A DNA stretch of 64,000 nucleotides, from contig NZ_KV917374.1 in NCBI RefSeq assembly GCF_002019645.1, positions 3,732,696-3,796,695 on the forward strand, in the 5' to 3' direction. This DNA is from Litchfieldia alkalitelluris. Lineage in GTDB: Bacteria; Bacillota; Bacilli; Bacillales; Bacillaceae_L. Below, one piece after another: positions 25,982 to 33,801 of the stretch. The position numbers and the translations under genes were made by a program. A model generated the notes under the pieces. The model made no database searches and had not been told where the DNA came from. It worked only from the letters and a program-made list of their open reading frames with translations. The number at the start of each line of letters is the position of its first letter. Within the stretch, counting starts at the first letter, position 1.

Positions 25982-26395
25982 TTAAATATTGTACTTTGCT
26001 TTAAAAGAAGGACTCAACTCACTCCACACATCAAATTGGTTTCCATCTAGATCCCAAAACACAAAGTTTCTACCAGAATGCCCTCTGTTTTCTATAACAC
26101 CAACTTTTAGTTGTTTATCCTTAAAGTCCTTATAAAGTGCCTCTAAGCTATGTAGTCCATCAACTTCGAAAGTAATTGAGAAGCACTCTTCACCTTTATC
26201 ATCAATAAAATTAGCTGTCTCTTTCTCTTTTGCCTTTACCAAAAAGAAGCTTTGATTCGCTAAATTAATGATTGATTTATCTTGATCACGATAAGTTAAT
26301 TCTGCTCCAAGATTCTCTATATACCATTTAGATGATGTTTCTACGTTTTTCACCGGAATATAGGTAGTGCCAACTCTTTGTAGCTTAACGCCCAT
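25982..26395 (-). CDS. VOC (glyoxalase/bleomycin-resistance) family protein
   Basis: 137 residues, one vicinal-oxygen-chelate module pair: GTTYIPVKNVETSSKWYIENLG at the N terminus and the C-terminal FVFWDLDGNQFDVWSE, where the terminal acidic residue is a usual metal ligand. Cytoplasmic, substrate unknown. The gene is intact within a stretch of otherwise damaged genes. AAAAAGGGGAGAAT precedes the ATG. Confidence 0.85.
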   Translation of the reverse strand: MGVKLQRVGTTYIPVKNVETSSKWYIENLGAELTYRDQDKSIINLANQSFFLVKAKEKETANFIDDKGEECFSITFEVDGLHSLEALYKDFKDKQLKVGVIENRGHSGRNFVFWDLDGNQFDVWSELSPSFKAKYNI

Positions 26396-26426
26396 CTTGA
26401 GATTCTCCCCTTTTTAAAGTTAAATA

Positions 26427-26570
26427 TTACTCTCTATAAAATTGAATGATTGTTCCCTTTCCATTTTCTACCTCAACCTCTGCAAAAGCACCATTAATAA
26501 AAGTAATTTGTGGTGGAACATACCGAAGGAACTCTCTAAATATTATTGGTGGGGCAACGATCGAAGTCAT
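26427..26570 (-). CDS. Hypothetical 47-residue open frame, doubtful
   Basis: Reads MTSIVAPPIIFREFLRYVPP... to ...KGTIIQFYRE. Composition is protein-like, but there is no ribosome site and the frame stays open upstream of the ATG. It may be the 3' end of a lost gene. Not recognised. Confidence 0.25.
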   Translation of the reverse strand: MTSIVAPPIIFREFLRYVPPQITFINGAFAEVEVENGKGTIIQFYRE

Positions 26571-26622
26571 AAAAAAATATATCCAAGAACAAGGAGAGTA
26601 AGACCTTAGCGCCTAACCCCCA

Positions 26623-27110
26623 CTAAATCACAGATTTTGAAGGGGAATGCGGCGCTAATGTTTGTTCAAAATCAATTTTCTTTGTTTCTAACCACTCAAT
26701 AGCTTTCATCACCAATGGTGAAGCCGCTTCTTTTTTTATCACTGTTATATCCAACCAATGAGCACCTAATGAGTCTTGTCCGTCAAACTTTTCAGGAATA
26801 ATGTTCCTCCCCCCTGTATTTCCACCTCATAAAATACCGCAATATGATGAACATGGGAGAAGTCTCTCCAACTCCATGGTAAAACAAAATCAGCAACTCC
26901 AAGTTGTCTAATTATATTCACCTTATATCCTGTTTCTTCTAATACCTCTCTTTTTAGTGCCTCAGATAGACTTTCTTTTTCCTCAAGGTTCCCCCCGGGA
27001 AGATCATAACGATTAATATATGGTCCGGCATTTTTCTTTATGACTAATAATCTATTATTTTGTTCGCAAATACCATAAACCCCAAAAGCTCGATGAAAAT
27101 TACCATCCAT
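26623..27110 (-). pseudogene. Nudix hydrolase, frameshifted in a G-run
   Basis: The Nudix box is intact: GGNLEEKESLSEALKREVLEE, with the Glu residues that bind Mg. The first frame ends EIQGGGTLFLKSLTDKTH, but one base shifted at the run GGGGGGAGG (about 26810) the protein continues NIIPEKFDGQDSLGAHWL... to ...HSPSKSVI and TAG at 26623, a plausible C-terminal domain. The gene is therefore a full-length Nudix (about 162 residues) with a one-base indel in a homopolymer: mutation, phase variation or sequencing error. The ATG at 27110 follows GGAGGG; an upstream ATG at 27125 overlaps the stop of the HesB-like gene (TAATG), so the two are probably coupled. Confidence 0.75.
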
Positions 27111-27124
27111 TATTTTTCCCTCCA

Positions 27125-27403
27125 TTAACTATCACAAAGATTATTCTTATCTTTTAGTCCTAACCTCCCATTTTCGTAGATAATCTCTAATCGATGGAGT
27201 TTTGTAGCAACATCTTCCCTATAATAAATGTTTAAGCCTTTTATTTCCTTCACACAATCTCCGTGTTTTAACTCATCCAGAGTTAATTTAAACTTCGATA
27301 ATCCTCAGTTACTTTTTTCATTGTATCCAATTCTAACACCTGTTTTATTACGTTTCTCCATAAGGTGTTTTAAAAAATCACTAGCACTGTTGGAAATTAT
27401 CAC
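27125..27403 (-). CDS. IscA/HesB-like protein with in-frame TGA at the Cys site (candidate selenoprotein)
   Basis: 93 codons from a GTG at 27403 (AAGGGGTGAG about 10 bp upstream) to TAA at 27125. The frame is interrupted once, by TGA at codon 33 (27305-27307). The protein reads GVRIGYNEKSN-[TGA]-GLSKFKLTLDE..., then EIKGLNIYYREDV and ...LEIIYENGRLGL, ending NNLCDS. This has the layout of A-type iron-sulfur carriers, where RIGV-x-GG-C-SG-x-LGLALDE has Cys at exactly the TGA position, 11 residues before the conserved Glu. HesB-like proteins are one of the known bacterial selenoprotein families. A 7-bp hairpin lies 18 nt after the TGA. Alternative: a nonsense mutation in a decaying region. Confidence 0.6.
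27268..27286 (-). other. Candidate bacterial SECIS hairpin
   Basis: On the mRNA strand TTAACTC-TGGAT-GAGTTAA: a perfect 7-bp stem and a 5-nt loop with G in its second position. The loop begins 25 nt after the in-frame TGA, within the spacing known for bacterial SECIS elements. It lies inside the coding sequence. The stem is A/T-rich and short, so this is suggestive only. Confidence 0.4.
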
Positions 27404-27446
27404 TAACCGCTCACCCCTTATCCCTTTATTTTTAGTTTATATTATA

Positions 27447-28079
27447 TTAGAAAGAGAATGTTTTCCCTGATGCTGAAGGCTGAAAATCCACCTTCACCTT
27501 CGGCTGGTACTTCCGCATTGCTTTCGTAGACATTAACTCTTTTAAATAATATTCGTCTTTGTAATTTTTTCTCTTTAATAACTCTAATAATTGGAAGATA
27601 TCGTCCAGCGCTCTGTGTGATTGACTTGTTGAAATTTGATGACATTTCAGAAGAGTTAATAGTTTTTTATTCGGAAATCCATAGTCTTTCCACTTTATAT
27701 TTCTCATTGAACAGTACCATTTCTTCTCGTTAATTTCAGGATACATTCTAAAAAGAAAGCTTCGATCAAAAGAAGCATTATGCGCGATAATAAAATCAGT
27801 TCTATGAAAAGCTTCCCGTATGATTAAATCGTCGAATTCCTTCCCTTCAACATCCGTAAAAGGTATACCATGTACTCGGTAAGCGACATCATAATTTGCT
27901 CTAGCTGAGGAACTTAGTGGCTCCCTAAGGTATGTATGTTCTTCAAGTACTTCTATCACTTGCCCTGTCTGATGATCATATGAGAACAAAAGGATAGCAA
28001 TTTCAACCATTTCATCAAAATCAGGACTTAAACCTGTTGTCTCGGTATCTACCAAGCATCCAATTCGATAATTATTCAT
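27447..28079 (-). CDS. 3'-5' exonuclease, DnaQ/DEDDh family
   Basis: 210 residues. Exo I is VDTETTGLSPD (Asp, Glu), Exo II is IIAHNASFDRSFL and Exo III is SHRALDDIFQL (His and Asp of DEDDh). The length is that of a stand-alone exonuclease-domain protein, with a C-terminal basic/aromatic tail. It should remove 3' nucleotides from DNA or RNA. It lies directly upstream of the HesB-like and Nudix genes on the same strand (44 bp), so the three may be co-transcribed. Confidence 0.9.
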   Translation of the reverse strand: MNNYRIGCLVDTETTGLSPDFDEMVEIAILLFSYDHQTGQVIEVLEEHTYLREPLSSSARANYDVAYRVHGIPFTDVEGKEFDDLIIREAFHRTDFIIAHNASFDRSFLFRMYPEINEKKWYCSMRNIKWKDYGFPNKKLLTLLKCHQISTSQSHRALDDIFQLLELLKRKNYKDEYYLKELMSTKAMRKYQPKVKVDFQPSASGKTFSF

Positions 28080-28195
28080 TGTTACTCCCCTTACTTTTCT
28101 ATTGTTATAGTTAAATTATCTCATTCGAATAGTATACCTTTCTAATAATTAATACTGGAAATTTAAGAAAACATATAAATTCCAACGTGGTTTTG

Positions 28196-28353
28196 GTGTC
28201 TAGCTCCAGGTACCATCGGCTCTATGCTCTAAATCAGTCTCAGGCGGATGAGCGAAAAGCGCCTTGTTAACTGAATTCAAAGAATTCGTTTTTAGTCAGA
28301 ACTGTGTCTTGTTTATCCTTCTCGCCGATAGGCTGGAGTCGCAGCGCTTTTCT
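28196..28353. repeat. Degenerate interspersed repeat (TGTCTAGCTCCAG type)
   Basis: Begins GTGTCTAGCTCCAG and ends GGCTGGAGTCGCAGCGC. The outer arms CTCCAG...ATCGGC (28204-28220) and GCCGAT...CTGGAG (28324-28338) are complementary, so the whole 135-bp block can fold back. I recall similar starts and ends from repeats common in Bacillus intergenic DNA. No gene lies in 28080-28382. Confidence 0.55.
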
Positions 28354-28362
28354 GAAAACGTT

Positions 28363-28394
28363 AAAAAAGGTTCTTGATAAATTCATAGAACCTT
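28363..28394 (-). terminator. Terminator of msrAB overlapping its stop codon
   Basis: Minus strand AAGGTTCT...AGAACCTTTTTTAA: an 8-bp stem with the TGA stop in its loop and a T-run after it. Confidence 0.75.
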
Positions 28395-29342
28395 ACGATT
28401 GAACAAGCTAAGAAATTGAGGATAACCTTCTTTTACTAACTCTTCTTTAGCTATAAACCTTAACGCAGCAGAATTAATGCAATACCTCAACCCACCCTGA
28501 TCGACAGGTCCGTCTGGAAACACATGTCCGAGATGTGAGTCTGATTTCACACTTCTCACTTCTGTTCTAACCATATGATGTGTAACATCCATTTCTTCCT
28601 TAACAGAAGATTCGATTGCTTTCGTAAAACTAGGCCACCCACAGCCTGCATCATACTGATCAGTTGAGCTAAATAGTGGTTCCCCAGAAATTATGTCCAC
28701 ATAAATCCCATCTTTTGTATTATTCCAATATTCATTTTGATAAGGAGGCTCGGTTTGATTAAGTTGAGTCACACCATATTGAAGCGGTGTTAATTGATTC
28801 ATTAACATTTCTTCTTGCTCAACACTTCTCCAGATCTTTTTTAACGACTCGTCTCGTCCAGATTTCAGACGATGAAGTTTATAGCGAAAAACATTTTTAA
28901 TATAAAACTGTTGATGAAATTCATCAGCCTTATAGAAAGAAGACGCAGGGAGTATTTTAGTAACTAATGGCTTTAAGAAATGCTCACTCACTTCTAGCTC
29001 AACCATATATTCTTCGACAATTTGCTTTTGATAGGGGGAATGATAAAAGATAGCCGATTGAAAGCATTGTCCACGGTCATTAAATTGACCTTCCTCATCT
29101 GTAGGATCGATTTGGTGAAAAAAAATCTCTACGAGTTCTCTGTAGTAAATAATGGTTGAATCAAACCTAATTTGAGCAGCTTGAAAATGTCCTGTTTCCC
29201 CTGAACACACTTTCTTAAATGATGGGTTAACTTCTTTCCCACCCGTATAACCTAGTATTACCTCACTTACACCTTTTACTTTTTCAAAGGGTTCGATCAT
29301 ATACCAAAAACAACCACCTGCAAATGTTGCAGTTTCTAGCAT
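28383..29342 (-). CDS. msrAB: Bifunctional methionine sulfoxide reductase MsrA-MsrB
   Basis: 319 residues. The N-terminal MsrA domain (about 1-165) has the catalytic Cys in [16 protein letters not shown]. The C-terminal MsrB domain (about 180-310) has [16 protein letters not shown] and the catalytic-site [11 protein letters not shown]. In MsrB the usual zinc CxxC pairs appear absent, with only AGCGWPSF. It reduces both S- and R-epimers of methionine sulfoxide in proteins. It lies 24 bp downstream of a second, disrupted msrA, so the two are probably one transcript and this intact fusion may cover its loss. Confidence 0.92.
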   Translation of the reverse strand: MLETATFAGGCFWYMIEPFEKVKGVSEVILGYTGGKEVNPSFKKVCSGETGHFQAAQIRFDSTIIYYRELVEIFFHQIDPTDEEGQFNDRGQCFQSAIFYHSPYQKQIVEEYMVELEVSEHFLKPLVTKILPASSFYKADEFHQQFYIKNVFRYKLHRLKSGRDESLKKIWRSVEQEEMLMNQLTPLQYGVTQLNQTEPPYQNEYWNNTKDGIYVDIISGEPLFSSTDQYDAGCGWPSFTKAIESSVKEEMDVTHHMVRTEVRSVKSDSHLGHVFPDGPVDQGGLRYCINSAALRFIAKEELVKEGYPQFLSLFNRKVL

Positions 29343-29366
29343 TTCGACACCTCCCTACTGCCTTTG

Positions 29367-30005
29367 TTACCATTTAATAGACTTGATTATGTCAATCATT
29401 CTAAGCCTTAGGATGTCATTAATTTCCCATTCCTTTAGTTCATCTTTGATATTTGTTAGTGAACCATATCCTTTTACAAACCCATTAAGACGGGCTACTA
29501 AAGTGGAATTAATAAATTCATCATTGGTGGGATAAAGAATTTTTAGCTTTTCGATTGCATCAGGATACCTTTTCAAATAATACTTTTGGTGATAATCCTC
29601 AGCCAACGTAAACTCTTGATATGGAGAAATCTCTGTTTGAATTTGTTGTTTCGTTCTTTCTTCAATCAAATTTTTCGCTTCCTCAATTTCTGCCTTTTGC
29701 TGTTGGTTATGAAATAAAATCAGTGATTAATATTGACGACCTTTGTAAGCAGCTCGATTAGGGTTATGATTATTCCAAAAGAAGTTTACAAGTTCTCTAT
29801 AGGTAAGAACAACTGGATTAAAATCGATTTCTAGTGTCTCTGTATGGTCTCCCATTTTACGATAGGTTGGATGGGGAGTTGATCCCCCTGAATATCCTAC
29901 ACGAGTCCTTAACACACCAGGTATATGCCCAAACTGAGCATCAGGGCCCCAAAATCATCCTAACCCGAAGGTGGCGGTTTCAATGTTAAAATTGTGATTC
30001 TCCAT
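29367..30005 (-). pseudogene. msrA: Second MsrA with TGA at catalytic Cys and a later TAA
   Basis: 213 codons in one frame from ATG 30005 (AGGAGGT upstream) to TAA 29367. It reads TATFGLG-[TGA]-FWGPDAQFG, with the TGA (codon 17, 29955-29957) exactly at the catalytic Cys of GCFWG. It continues VGYSGGSTPHPTY, GDHTETLEI and YKGRQY, then TAA (codon 93, 29727-29729), then SLILFHNQQQ and the long C-terminal region EDYHQKYYLKRYP. MsrA selenoproteins are known, with Sec at this very position, so TGA could be selenocysteine. The TAA is an ordinary nonsense codon (one change from TTA Leu), so the copy as it stands cannot make full-length protein unless the base is a sequencing error. Confidence 0.7.
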
Positions 30006-30041
30006 TTGATATACCTCCTTCCAATCTATATGCCTTATTAT

Positions 30042-30980
30042 TTATTGTACCTCTTGAGTTATACCTATTCCATCTTTAAACCATTGAGGTTCAGTGTACT
30101 CGAAATAACGATGGTCTTCTAACACCATGTATAAACGATTTAGCATTTCATCTAACAGTTCTGGAGTATAATCCTTTGACCAAACTACACAAGCAAAAAT
30201 GCTCATTGCAACATAAATAGAGTAAAGTCTCCAAAAATTTTCAGGAATTTCACCCTCATAATAGCCATTAATTTGACCAATTGAAAAAGGAATACTTATT
30301 TCTCTACTAAATAATGCAACTTTAACAAAATCAAAAATAGGATCACCCCAATCAAAACGATTAAAATCAATGACCCCTGCATAATTTTCGTCAATAACAA
30401 TTATATTGCCAACATGAAAATCATCATGCTGAAAGCAATTAGGTCTACCCATTAAGTAGTGTTTATTTTCTTCAATAAAATGTATGATTTTTTCATCATT
30501 TCTTAATTTAATCCCACATGTTTTATACGCTTCTAAATATCTATTATACTTTTTATAGATATGCTCGCTCCATTCTAGTATTAAAGATGGTGCTGGATAT
30601 GTATTCATCTTAGCTAAATCTCTTCCAGCTTCTAACCCAATTTTGTACTGAATCTCTGCACTATATTCAGGTAACTTGTCTCTTGCATCTTCTCCTTCGA
30701 TATAAGAGAGAATATAATAACATATACCTAAGTCTTTTATTTTACCTATTTCATATGTTTTTGGTGAACGGACACGGAGTTTTTCAATGTCTTTCATTAT
30801 CTCGAATTCTAGTTTCTTCCTCTCAAAATGTTCTAGGTCAGCTGTTCGGAATAAATATTTTATTCCATTTTGGTCAGAAACTATGTATTTATGATCTGGT
30901 GAAAATCCTTTAGTTAGTCGTTTAATGTGATTGGCGGTCTTAAAGAAAGAAACGTTATTTTTAAGTGTTTCAAGATCCAT
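30042..30980 (-). CDS. Aminoglycoside-phosphotransferase-like kinase
   Basis: 312 residues of the APH/choline-kinase fold. The catalytic loop is FQHDDFHVGNIIV (Asp and the metal-binding Asn) and the second metal Asp lies in GVIDFNRFDWGDP (DFD-like). The N-terminal lobe has the lysine region KYLFRTADLEHFERKKLEFEIM. It phosphorylates an unknown small molecule; relatives include antibiotic kinases and metabolic kinases, so resistance is not implied. TTTTGAAAAGGAGG-like pairing lies before the ATG (AGGAGGTTTTCTAT). Single gene. Confidence 0.87.
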   Translation of the reverse strand: MDLETLKNNVSFFKTANHIKRLTKGFSPDHKYIVSDQNGIKYLFRTADLEHFERKKLEFEIMKDIEKLRVRSPKTYEIGKIKDLGICYYILSYIEGEDARDKLPEYSAEIQYKIGLEAGRDLAKMNTYPAPSLILEWSEHIYKKYNRYLEAYKTCGIKLRNDEKIIHFIEENKHYLMGRPNCFQHDDFHVGNIIVIDENYAGVIDFNRFDWGDPIFDFVKVALFSREISIPFSIGQINGYYEGEIPENFWRLYSIYVAMSIFACVVWSKDYTPELLDEMLNRLYMVLEDHRYFEYTEPQWFKDGIGITQEVQ

Positions 30981-31193
30981 ATAGAAAACCTCCTTTTGAA
31001 GAAAATGAAATTACTAGTAAAATAATCTTAACCAATGGATATATATATTAAAAGGAAAATTTTAGCTAAAATATAAAAAACCCCTATTTAATACTTAACA
31101 GGTTCCTTTGCGGGGGAGAAGATGGGATCTAACAAAGAAATTGCAAAGGTAAATGCATATGGTTTAACAACCCGATTAACACCAGAAATAGCA
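30981..31193. other. Intergenic gap, nothing firm
   Basis: A-rich sequence without a convincing gene. A plus-strand frame starting ATG at 31122 with GGGGGAG before it (MGSNKEIAKVNAYGLTTRL...) runs into the strong terminator at 31194 and through repeat sequence, so I do not accept it as it stands. Its first about 25 codons look protein-like and may be a remnant. Confidence 0.3.
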
Positions 31194-31223
31194 AAAAGCT
31201 CGGTACATGTACCGAGCTTTTTT
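31194..31223 (+). terminator. Strong intrinsic terminator
   Basis: AAAAGCTCGGTACA-TGTACCGAGCTTTTTT, near-perfect 12-14 bp stem plus T-run. It implies a transcript from the left, but no accepted plus-strand gene precedes it. Confidence 0.75.
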
Positions 31224-31269
31224 ACTTATAACATAACATCCGTTCGGATTCTTAATTCATGGTCCCACC

Positions 31270-31513
31270 CGGCCATAAACAGCGGAAACCCTCAGCTTCA
31301 GATGAAGGAATGCGCTGATAAAATAAGGGGAGAAACTTCCCTAAATAAGGACATGGGACTGAAAATAGGTAAAATAGAGGTAAAATTTCCCGCTATTTAC
31401 AAAAAAACGTGAAAATAGGGTGATTGTGGTCTTCTTAAGGGGAAAAATTCCCCTTAATTACCCTTTTCCAAGCCATATTCTGCAGTTTAAAGGAAAAATA
31501 TCCCCTTATTTTA
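31270..31513. repeat. Array of GGAAA/TTTCC palindromes, locus 1
   Basis: Units centred near 31334 (AGGGGAGAAACTTCCCT), 31384 (GAGGTAAAATTTCCCGC), 31446 (AGGGGAAAAATTCCCCTT) and 31498 (AAAGGAAAAATATCCCCTT), with a possible earlier one near 31285. Spacings are about 50, 62 and 52 bp. A second array with almost the same spacing lies at 46762-46943. The DNA between 31224 and 31681 holds no gene. Confidence 0.6.
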
Positions 31514-31681
31514 AGGATCTTTGATCACTTGATTAATGATAAAACTTCCTATATTTATATATATTTTTCAGGCAATTTAGCAAAGAAAATTGGACACTGA
31601 ATATTAATTAATATGTGCCGGAAATACTAAAAGCGAGCTAGTTCTAAGGTTAAATCCCATTAAATCAAGACTTGAATATAA

Positions 31682-31720
31682 ATGAAAAGACCAAATAGCT
31701 ATGCTATTTGGTCTTTTCAT
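31682..31720. terminator. Perfect 18-bp palindrome, bidirectional terminator-like
   Basis: ATGAAAAGACCAAATAGC (31682-31699), loop tat, then the exact complement ending TTTTCAT. Very stable hairpin 70 bp beyond the globin stop codon. Confidence 0.75.
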
Positions 31721-31790
31721 TTGCTGATCGTATTGTTTCCCCCATCAACGGAACCCGTTATATAATACTAGGGGTTTTTGAATCATCAAT

Positions 31791-32156
31791 TTACTTATAA
31801 AGTATATCGTCTTTAAGTGTAGCAACCTTAGCAATTACTTGGTTAATATCAGCCTCACTCACACCAAAATGCGCTAAAGCATCATGAAGATGTGTGGCAA
31901 TTGCTTGGAAATGCTCAGGTTGAATATTCATTCCTGTGTGTGCTTTTGCCATGGATGTACCGGTATACTGGTTTGGTCCACCTAATGCAAAGCTTATAAA
32001 TTTCGTTTGGTGACGACGTTGTTTTTCCATATCTGTATTAACAAAGAATTGATTTACTGTTGGGTCCTTCAAAACTAACTCAGAGTAGAAATAATCAACA
32101 ACCTTACTGATCGCTTCTTCCCCACCTAGTTTTTCATACGATGTTTCTTCTGACAT
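31791..32156 (-). CDS. glbN: Group 1 truncated haemoglobin
   Basis: 121 residues, the usual size of trHbN. It starts TSYEKLGGEEAISKVVDYFY, has the B10/CD region FVNTDMEKQRRHQTKF, the glycine motif GGPNQYTG and the proximal His in PEHFQAIATHLHDAL. The family binds O2/NO and detoxifies NO. AAGGAG lies before the ATG. Upstream is a Fnr-type box placed for activation, suggesting induction when oxygen is low. Confidence 0.93.
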   Translation of the reverse strand: MSEETSYEKLGGEEAISKVVDYFYSELVLKDPTVNQFFVNTDMEKQRRHQTKFISFALGGPNQYTGTSMAKAHTGMNIQPEHFQAIATHLHDALAHFGVSEADINQVIAKVATLKDDILYK

Positions 32157-32189
32157 ATGTATTCACTCCTTATTTTAAATGTAGGTAAG

Positions 32190-32222
32190 TATTAACTTAA
32201 CAACATTTACACTAAGTTAATA
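32190..32222 (-). promoter_or_regulatory. Inverted repeat at globin transcription start
   Basis: Perfect 10-bp arms TATTAACTTA and TAAGTTAATA, 13 bp apart, lying around and just after the predicted start of transcription. Could be an operator (a nitrosative-stress regulator is plausible) or a 5' leader hairpin. Confidence 0.45.
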
Positions 32223-32227
32223 AAATT

Positions 32228-32270
32228 AATATATCAAAACAGCTCTCAAAAAGATGTGATGTACATCACT
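32228..32270 (-). promoter_or_regulatory. Fnr-activated promoter of the globin gene
   Basis: TGTGA-TGTACA-TCACT (32255-32270) is one base from the TGTGA-N6-TCACA Fnr/CRP box. A -10 hexamer TATATT (32228-32233) follows on the minus strand. With a start near 32221, the box is centred at about -41.5, the class II activation position. Confidence 0.65.
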
Positions 32271-32291
32271 ATTTAACGTTTTATCTACTAT

Positions 32292-33662
32292 TTATCTAAT
32301 TAGACGCTTGATTTTTTTCAAGGCATCTTTGGTATTTGGATAACGATAAGGCAAATCAAATAAAGTTGTTTGCTTTAATATACTTTTTTCATGAGAAAAC
32401 ACATCAAAGCTTCCTTTTCCATGATAAGCTCCAATCCCACTCTCACCTACACCACCAAATGGTAAATACGGTGAGCTAAGATGGTACACTGTATCATTGA
32501 TACAACCACCACCAAATGAAATTTTGTCCAATATAAATTGTTGTATTTCATCTGATTCTGAAAATACGTAAAGAGCAAGTGGTTTTGGACGTTGATTTAT
32601 TTCTTTAATCATGTTGTTTACGTCTGAATACGTTAATATCGGTAAAATAGGACCAAATATCTCATCCTTCATGACCTCATCTTCCCAATTTATATCCTCC
32701 AATATCGTCGGCTCAATTGTTAAAAGACGTTGATCATATTGTCCACCATAACTTAGTTTACCATCTGAAAGAAACGAAATTAATCGATTAAAATGTCTGG
32801 GACTTACAATTCTAGTGTATTCTCCTCTTTCAAATATATTTTCCCCGAAGATATCGTCAATAGCATTTATTAATAAGCTTAGAAATTCTTCCTTCACTTT
32901 TTCATGAACATATAAATAATCAGGGGCAACACAGGTTTGTCCTGCATTCATAAACTTACCCCATGCGATCCTTTTGGCTGCTATTTTTAAATTTGAATCT
33001 TTATGTACAATGCAAGGACTCTTACCACCTAATTCCAAAGTAACAGGTGTAAGATGCTTTGCTGCTGCTTCCATAATTATTTTCCCAACTGGAACACTAC
33101 CTGTAAAGAAGATATAATCAAATTTTTCCCTTAATAAAGCTTGACTTGCCTCCACTCCCCCTTGAATAACCGATATGTATTCTTTCGGAAAAGAGTCAGA
33201 AATTAGTTTTCCGAGAAGTTTTGAAGTTTGCGGCGTGAGCTCCGATGGTTTGAGGATCGCACAGTTTCCTGCAGCTATCGCTCCAATTAATGGTGCAATA
33301 GCTAACTGAAAAGGATAATTCCAAGGGGCAATGATTAAAACAACTCCATAAGGTTCTGGATAAATATAGCTTTTTGAACCAAATTGGGCCAAAGAAGATT
33401 TAATCCTTCGTGGTTGAGCCCATTTTTTAAGGTGTTTCATTGTAAAACGAATTTCTTCCAACAAAATCCCAATTTCTGTTACATAAGCATCAAAGTTTGA
33501 TTTATTTAAATCCTCTTTTAATGCACTCATTAGGGCTTTCTCATTACTAATAATCAGATGCTTTAGGGTTTTTAGAGCTTTCATGCGGAACTGTACACTT
33601 TTAGTTGCTCCTTGGGAGAAATAGTCCTGTTGTTTCCTTTTTAACTCCTGGATGTGATCCAT
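32292..33662 (-). CDS. Aldehyde dehydrogenase, YwdH type
   Basis: 456 residues from the ATG at 33662, preceded by GGTGG at 8 bp; upstream TTG/GTG starts overlap that site. NAD(P)-dependent class 3 aldehyde dehydrogenase: NYPFQLAIAPLIGA, the GSVPVGK cofactor loop, ELGGKSPC (Glu) and NAGQTCVAPDY (catalytic Cys), FGPILPI and the short C terminus. The conserved SSPYLPFGGVGESGIGAYHG is present. No signal; a hydrophobic C-terminal anchor is not obvious. It oxidises medium/long aliphatic aldehydes in relatives. It lies upstream of the globin gene but with a separate promoter between. Confidence 0.9.
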   Translation of the reverse strand: MDHIQELKRKQQDYFSQGATKSVQFRMKALKTLKHLIISNEKALMSALKEDLNKSNFDAYVTEIGILLEEIRFTMKHLKKWAQPRRIKSSLAQFGSKSYIYPEPYGVVLIIAPWNYPFQLAIAPLIGAIAAGNCAILKPSELTPQTSKLLGKLISDSFPKEYISVIQGGVEASQALLREKFDYIFFTGSVPVGKIIMEAAAKHLTPVTLELGGKSPCIVHKDSNLKIAAKRIAWGKFMNAGQTCVAPDYLYVHEKVKEEFLSLLINAIDDIFGENIFERGEYTRIVSPRHFNRLISFLSDGKLSYGGQYDQRLLTIEPTILEDINWEDEVMKDEIFGPILPILTYSDVNNMIKEINQRPKPLALYVFSESDEIQQFILDKISFGGGCINDTVYHLSSPYLPFGGVGESGIGAYHGKGSFDVFSHEKSILKQTTLFDLPYRYPNTKDALKKIKRLIR

Positions 33663-33801
33663 TTCATGCACCACCAATCATCTTCAATTTTCCCCTTAGT
33701 TTAACAATACAAGTTGTTAAATGCTAATACTTATTCCGCTCTGGGATTTTTGCTTTCTGTGCCAACGATATCCCCGAGTGGTCGGAGAGATAGAAACTTA
33801 G

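Noticed and set aside
27125-27403. Treating the HesB-like frame simply as a pseudogene
   Set aside because: The single stop is TGA at the Cys codon with a suitable hairpin after it, so a selenoprotein is at least as likely; kept as a candidate gene.
30042-30980. Antibiotic-resistance kinase
   Set aside because: The APH fold is clear, but the family includes many metabolic kinases and nothing in the sequence shows antibiotic specificity.
31122-31412. 96-codon plus-strand frame starting MGSNKEIAK
   Set aside because: It runs through a strong terminator and palindromic repeat DNA; only its first codons look protein-like.
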